Assembly: GCA_016209585.1 (NCBI GenBank)
Contig: JACQVU010000410.1
Coordinates: forward strand, 1-17,518
Source of the DNA: Planctomycetota bacterium
GTDB lineage: Bacteria > Planctomycetota > UBA8742 > JACQVU01
Direction: 5' to 3'
Length of the DNA: 17,518 nucleotides
A program made the position numbers and the translations under genes. The notes beneath the pieces were generated by a model that was given only the letters and a program-made list of their open reading frames with translations, was not told where the DNA came from and did no database searches. Every line of letters starts with the position of its first letter. Within the stretch, counting starts at the first letter, position 1. Positions 13,415-17,518 of this stretch are shown piece by piece.

Positions 13415-16400
13415 TGAGGACGGCGGTCAGCGCGCGGCGGGCGCCGGGGCGGTCGCGCCGGCCGAACAGGCGGACGCGCCAGCGTTCGACAATCAGGTAA
13501 ATGGTGGGGATCACGAAGAGCGTCAGGAGGGTGGCGGCCGAAAGACCGAAGACGATTCCCGTGGCCATTGGCCCCCAGAGTTTAGACTTCCCGCCGACGC
13601 CGAGGGCCGTGGGCAGTAGCCCCGCCACGGTGGTGATGGTGGTGAGAATGATGGCGCGCATCCGGTCGCGGCACCCTTCGGCCAGTGCCAGGGCGATGTC
13701 CACGCCCGGTTCGCGCCGGCGGCGGGCGTTCACGAAGTCGAGCAGCACGATGGAGTCGTTGACCACCAGGCCGGAGAGGCCGACGACCGCGATCCCCGAC
13801 GTTATGGTGAAGGGGTTGCCGGTGATCAGAAGCCCGATGGCCACGCCGATGAACGAGAAGGGCACGGTGAAGAGGATGATCAGCGGCTGCACGAACGATT
13901 TGAACTGCGCGCCCAGGATCATGTAGACGGCCGCGATCGCCACGATGAAGGAGAGGCCGAGCGAGCGGAAGGAGCGCTCGGTCTCTTCGTACTCTCCGGC
14001 GAAGTCGAGGTAGACGCCGGGGAATTTGGCGCCGAGGTCGTGGAAGTGGTCCTGCACCGCGCGGTTGACGGTGAGCGCGGTGGCGTCGGGGAAAGCGGGG
14101 TCGAGGTCGCCCGTGATGGTGACAGCCAGCGCGGAGTTGAAGCGGCGCACGGCGGCGTCGGAGCGGGTGATGGCCAGGTCGGCCACGTCGCCCAGGTCCA
14201 GCAAGGATCCCTTCGCGGTGGCCGAGCGGACCTTGACGCGGGCGAGGTCGGCCACCGTGGCGCGGTCTTCCGGGCGGTAGAGCACGCGCACGTCAACGGT
14301 GTGGTCGCCGTCGTCGAAGTCGGAGACCACGGCGCCGAGGTTGGCCTCGGCCAGCGCCGCCGCCACGACCTGTTCCGAGAGGCCGTGGCGGGCGGCCTCG
14401 GCGGGGCGAAGGCGGGCGCGGACCTCGGGGTTGCCGTAGAGGAAGTCGGATTGGACGTCCTTGGCGCCCCGGAGGCCGATGACGAACTCCTGCACCTCGG
14501 TGGCGGCGGCGCGGACGGTCTGCCAGTCGCGGCCCTTCACCCGCACGTTGAGGGGCCGGCCGATGGGCGGGCCGTCGTTGAGCGGCATCACTTCCAGCGC
14601 CTCGACCGGGAGGCCGTCGCGCACGCGGCGGGCGTCCACCAAGTCCCGGACCTTGTGGCGGAGGCTTTCGGCGTCGGCCGTCCGGCGCCGGGCGGGGTCG
14701 GGGTCGCGGGTGTCGGCCAGCGTCACGAAGAACTGCGCCACGTTGGAGGCGATGTGCGGCTGATAGTTGGAGTCGTAGACGAAGCCGACGGTGGTGTTGC
14801 GGCTTTTCACTTCATTCCGGGGCATCTCTCCGAGGCAGGCGTCGAGGCGCGCGGTGACCTCGTCGGTCCGTTCCAGCGCCGTGCCGGCCGGGAGGCGCAC
14901 GTTGACGAAGAAAGCCTGGGCGTCGGAGGGGAAGAGTTCCCAGGGCACCATCCACATCACGGCGGCGGCGGCGCCGGCCACCACGAGCGCGCCGAGGGTG
15001 ACGGCGTAGGGCCGCGCGAGGCAGAACTTCAGGAGCGTCTGGTAGGCGCGCAGCGTGACGCCCAGCACCTTGAAGTCGCCGTAGGGGCGGGCGACGCGCG
15101 GGCCGAAGTCCACCGCGTGGCACGGCAGCATGACCAGACACTCTAAGAGCGAGGCCAGCAGGGCGTAGGTGACGCAGCGCGGGATGATCGCGAAGAACTT
15201 CCCCGTGGACCCGGTCATCAGGAGCAAGGGCAGGAAGGCCGCCACGGTGGTGAGCGCGGCGGAGATCACGGGCACGGCCACCTCGGCCGCGCCGTCGGCC
15301 GCCGCCTGGCGCAGCGGCTTGCCCATTTCGACGTGGCGGTAGATGTTCTCCAGCGTGACGATGGCATCGTCGACGATAAGGCCGGAGAGGAAGACGAACG
15401 CGAAGACGCTGATGGTGTTGACGGAATCGCCGCTCATCTGCATGAAGACCAAGGCGACGAGGAACGAGAAGGGAACGCCGATTACGGCCAGGATGGAGTT
15501 CCGCAGGCCGATGAACGTCCACAGGATGATCAGCACGAGCGCGGCGCCGAGCAGCAGGTTCCAGCCCAGCACGTTCATGCGCTCGCGGATGCGCTTCGAG
15601 GTGTCGTAGAACGTGCCCAGGCTGACGCCGGGCGGCGCGCGCCGTTCCCAGGCGGCCAGGATGCGGCGGACCTCGGGCACGATGGTGAGGGCGTTGCCGG
15701 ACTCTTCCTTGACGACGCCCATGGTGACGGAGCGGCGGCCGTCGACCTGGGTGACGACCAGTTCCTTGCGGTAGCCGGCTTCGAGGTCGGCCACGTCGCT
15801 GAGGCGCAGGTGGTGGCCGGCGGGGTCCTTGCGGATGACGGTGGAGGCCAGGTCGCCGCCCTGGTCGACCTTGCCGGCGACGCGAACCATGAACTCGGCG
15901 TCGCCGGCGCGCAACGCCCCGGCCGGGAGGTTGAAGTTGCGGGCGGCGACGGCCGCGCCGACGTCGGCCGCGGTGAGGCCGTGGGCCTCGAGGGCGTCGC
16001 GGACGAGGTTCACGCGCACCTCGCGGCGCTGGTCGCCGCGCAGCGTCACGCGGGCCACGCCGGGGATCCGTTTCAGTTCATCGCGGACCTGTTCGGCCAC
16101 CGCCACCAGCACGTGGTTTTCGTAGTCGCCGCCCACGGTGACGACGATGGTCGGCGCGATCTCGTTGAGTTCGATGCGGGTGATGAAGGGCCTCTCCTGG
16201 AGGTCCCTGGGCAGTCCCGTCACCTTGTCCAGTTCCGTCTGGAGGTCGCGGAAGCAGCGTTCGATGTCGGCGGCGTTCTCGCGGAACTTCACGAGGATTC
16301 CGGCGCGCTCGTTGGAGGCCGTGGACTTGATCCACTCCACCCCGGCCACGTCGTCGATCTCTTCCTCGATCCGGCGCGCCACCTCCACGTCCATCTCCTC

Positions 16401-16571
16401 CGGCGACGCCCCCAGGCGCACGCAGGTGATGGCCGCCTGATCGAACGAAACGTTGGGATACTCCTCGACCGGCGTCGACCACAGCGCCCACGCCCCCAGG
16501 AGGCAGAGCACCACGAACCCGACGTTGACCAGCACCACCTGGTCGATGAAGAGATCAATCGCGCGCCGCAT
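13401..16571 (-). CDS. RND efflux transporter permease subunit (AcrB/HAE1-like)
   Basis: A 1056-residue inner-membrane proton/substrate antiporter of the resistance-nodulation-division superfamily. It has the usual two-fold layout: TM1 at about 11-31 and a first periplasmic loop to about 330. TM2-6 run at about 334-485, TM7 at about 520-542, a second periplasmic loop reaches about 865, and TM8-12 at about 868-1028. TM4 carries VDDAIVTLENI with Asp401 and Asp402, matching the proton-relay aspartates of AcrB. In TM10 the place of the AcrB relay lysine is Asn938 (LVVNDSIVLLDF), a variant seen in some RND subgroups. Arg972 in DRMRAIILTT aligns with the TM11 arginine. Substrates are unknown. The ATG lies inside the adaptor gene (17-bp overlap), so the two are translated from one message. 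The C-terminal LTPDP is coded by a G-rich spacer repeat. No outer-membrane channel gene is in the window. Confidence 0.95.
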   Translation of the reverse strand: MRRAIDLFIDQVVLVNVGFVVLCLLGAWALWSTPVEEYPNVSFDQAAITCVRLGASPEEMDVEVARRIEEEIDDVAGVEWIKSTASNERAGILVKFRENAADIERCFRDLQTELDKVTGLPRDLQERPFITRIELNEIAPTIVVTVGGDYENHVLVAVAEQVRDELKRIPGVARVTLRGDQRREVRVNLVRDALEAHGLTAADVGAAVAARNFNLPAGALRAGDAEFMVRVAGKVDQGGDLASTVIRKDPAGHHLRLSDVADLEAGYRKELVVTQVDGRRSVTMGVVKEESGNALTIVPEVRRILAAWERRAPPGVSLGTFYDTSKRIRERMNVLGWNLLLGAALVLIILWTFIGLRNSILAVIGVPFSFLVALVFMQMSGDSVNTISVFAFVFLSGLIVDDAIVTLENIYRHVEMGKPLRQAAADGAAEVAVPVISAALTTVAAFLPLLLMTGSTGKFFAIIPRCVTYALLASLLECLVMLPCHAVDFGPRVARPYGDFKVLGVTLRAYQTLLKFCLARPYAVTLGALVVAGAAAAVMWMVPWELFPSDAQAFFVNVRLPAGTALERTDEVTARLDACLGEMPRNEVKSRNTTVGFVYDSNYQPHIASNVAQFFVTLADTRDPDPARRRTADAESLRHKVRDLVDARRVRDGLPVEALEVMPLNDGPPIGRPLNVRVKGRDWQTVRAAATEVQEFVIGLRGAKDVQSDFLYGNPEVRARLRPAEAARHGLSEQVVAAALAEANLGAVVSDFDDGDHTVDVRVLYRPEDRATVADLARVKVRSATAKGSLLDLGDVADLAITRSDAAVRRFNSALAVTITGDLDPAFPDATALTVNRAVQDHFHDLGAKFPGVYLDFAGEYEETERSFRSLGLSFIVAIAAVYMILGAQFKSFVQPLIILFTVPFSFIGVAIGLLITGNPFTITSGIAVVGLSGLVVNDSIVLLDFVNARRRREPGVDIALALAEGCRDRMRAIILTTITTVAGLLPTALGVGGKSKLWGPMATGIVFGLSAATLLTLFVIPTIYLIVERWRVRLFGRRDRPGARRALTAVLTPDP

Positions 16572-17518
16572 CCGCCCCCGGTCCCCCGCCGGCCGGAGCG
16601 GGCGCGGCCGGCGGCGCGAAAACCACCGGCGCCCCGTCCCGCATGCGCTCCAGCCCCTCGGTCACCACCAGGTCGCCGGCGCGCAGCGCGCGCCCGGTGA
16701 CCGGCAGCAGCCGCTCGACGAACAGGAAGTGCTGGTCGGTATGGTCGCCGGCGACCTCTATCGCGCAGGCGCGGGCCACGAAGCCACCCGCCGGGTCCGG
16801 GTCCACCGCGTAGCAGAAGGCCTGGTGGAACTCCTCGCGCACCGCGCCCGCCGGAAGGCGCAGCGCCGGCTCCCGAGAGAGCAGCACCGCGCACTCCACC
16901 AGCAGGTCGGGCCCCACCGCCGCCGGCGCGCCCTCGGGGTTGTGGTACTCGGCCTCCACGCGATACTTGCGCGTGGCGGGGTCCACCGTGGGGAAGAGGC
17001 GCGCGATGCGGGCCTCGAACTCCCGCGGGCGCGGCCGGCCGCCTTTGCCAGGCTCCTCCAGCCCCACCGCGGTGAAGCGCACGACGCGCGCCGTCTCGGG
17101 CAGCGCCTCCAGCGTGGCCCGCTGCGCCTGCGTCACCTGGAAGTCCAGGATGACCGTGTCGTAGTTGATCAGGTCGGCGACCAGCGTGAACGGGCGGATG
17201 GTCTCGCCCACCTCGTAATACAACTTCACGATCCGCCACCCCGGTGCGACGGTGATGGCGGTGTCCACGAAGGCCACCTCGTACAGCACGTCGCCGCGCT
17301 CGGCGCCGGTGGTCTCGTTCTCGCCGTAGGGCCGGCGCACCACCCGCCCGCCCACCTCGGAGGTCAGCCGCAGCGTCTTCTTCGGGCGCGTCACGCCGCT
17401 CTGCCGCACGAAACGCGGGCGGGGCGCTTCCTCCACCCGCGCCACCGAGACCCGCGCCGGCTCGGCCCCGGCCGCCGCCCCGCGCTCCCCAGCCGCGCCG
17501 GCGCGGGTCACGGTGGCG
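16555..17518 (-). CDS. RND efflux periplasmic adaptor (membrane fusion protein), N-terminus beyond the window
   Basis: This is the partner that links the RND permease to an outer-membrane channel. The frame is open to the right edge. A GTG at 17511 would give 318 residues, but it lacks a signal peptide, so the true start is probably outside the window. From that GTG, residues 38-78 are the first half of the biotinyl/lipoyl-like domain (TSEVGGRVVRRP, then ERGDVLYEV). Residues 82-113 are the second half (DTAITVAPGWRIVKLYYEVG), then a beta-barrel (about 118-215) and a membrane-proximal domain (about 216-298), ending in a Pro/Ala/Gly tail. Only a few residues join the two lipoyl halves, where most adaptors have a coiled-coil hairpin of tens of residues. 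The gene overlaps the permease start by 17 bp. Confidence 0.85.
   Translation of the reverse strand, partial: ATVTRAGAAGERGAAAGAEPARVSVARVEEAPRPRFVRQSGVTRPKKTLRLTSEVGGRVVRRPYGENETTGAERGDVLYEVAFVDTAITVAPGWRIVKLYYEVGETIRPFTLVADLINYDTVILDFQVTQAQRATLEALPETARVVRFTAVGLEEPGKGGRPRPREFEARIARLFPTVDPATRKYRVEAEYHNPEGAPAAVGPDLLVECAVLLSREPALRLPAGAVREEFHQAFCYAVDPDPAGGFVARACAIEVAGDHTDQHFLFVERLLPVTGRALRAGDLVVTEGLERMRDGAPVVFAPPAAPAPAGGGPGADAARD

Noticed and set aside
14040..16700. Long plus-strand open frames opposite the RND genes
   Set aside because: Shadows of the RND permease and adaptor, which have complete family motifs on the minus strand.

Overview
This is a G+C-rich (about two thirds by eye), densely coded bacterial chromosome segment with no rRNA, tRNA, insertion sequence, phage or CRISPR array that I can recognise. 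Peptidoglycan genes, lipoproteins with a lipobox, and an RND pump with a periplasmic adaptor indicate a diderm (Gram-negative-type) cell. Short tandem repeats between genes, an Rpn-family nuclease with Gly-Arg-Glu-Glu repeats, and a large secreted glycosidase-like protein fit an uncultivated lineage near Planctomycetes/Verrucomicrobia/Lentisphaerae. That placement is a guess from style, not from a marker gene.

Layout. (1) Positions 1-146 are a repeat-rich intergenic tract. (2) 147-2948, minus strand: murC, murB and a 90-residue protein of unknown function. murC and murB catalyse successive cytoplasmic steps of cell-wall precursor synthesis. The usual following genes (ddl, ftsQ, ftsA, ftsZ) are absent here. 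(3) 2949-3385: a divergent intergenic region of about 440 bp with two perfect inverted repeats and two kinds of short tandem repeat. (4) 3386-6265, plus: a secreted, multidomain glycoside-hydrolase-like protein. (5) 6321-7226, plus: an Rpn/PD-(D/E)XK nuclease with a 12-bp tandem repeat and a credible internal start. (6) 7345-13304, plus: a compact apparent operon of a beta-propeller lipoprotein, a coiled-coil lipoprotein, a 39-codon microprotein, a 998-residue fusion enzyme and a free FkbM methyltransferase. The fusion reads as FkbM, FkbM, GT11-like fucosyltransferase and exostosin-like transferase. (7) 13401-17518, minus: an RND efflux permease and its adaptor, which runs off the right edge of the window.

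The most unusual element is region 6. One chain appears to combine two sugar-type O-methyltransferases with two different glycosyltransferase folds, followed through a 4-bp overlap by a third FkbM enzyme and preceded by two surface-type lipoproteins. I infer a small module that builds and methylates a surface glycan. Other points worth attention are the possible intragenic short product of the Rpn gene, the RND adaptor that appears to lack the alpha-helical hairpin, and the short tandem repeats that appear at gene borders and run into the end of the RND gene.
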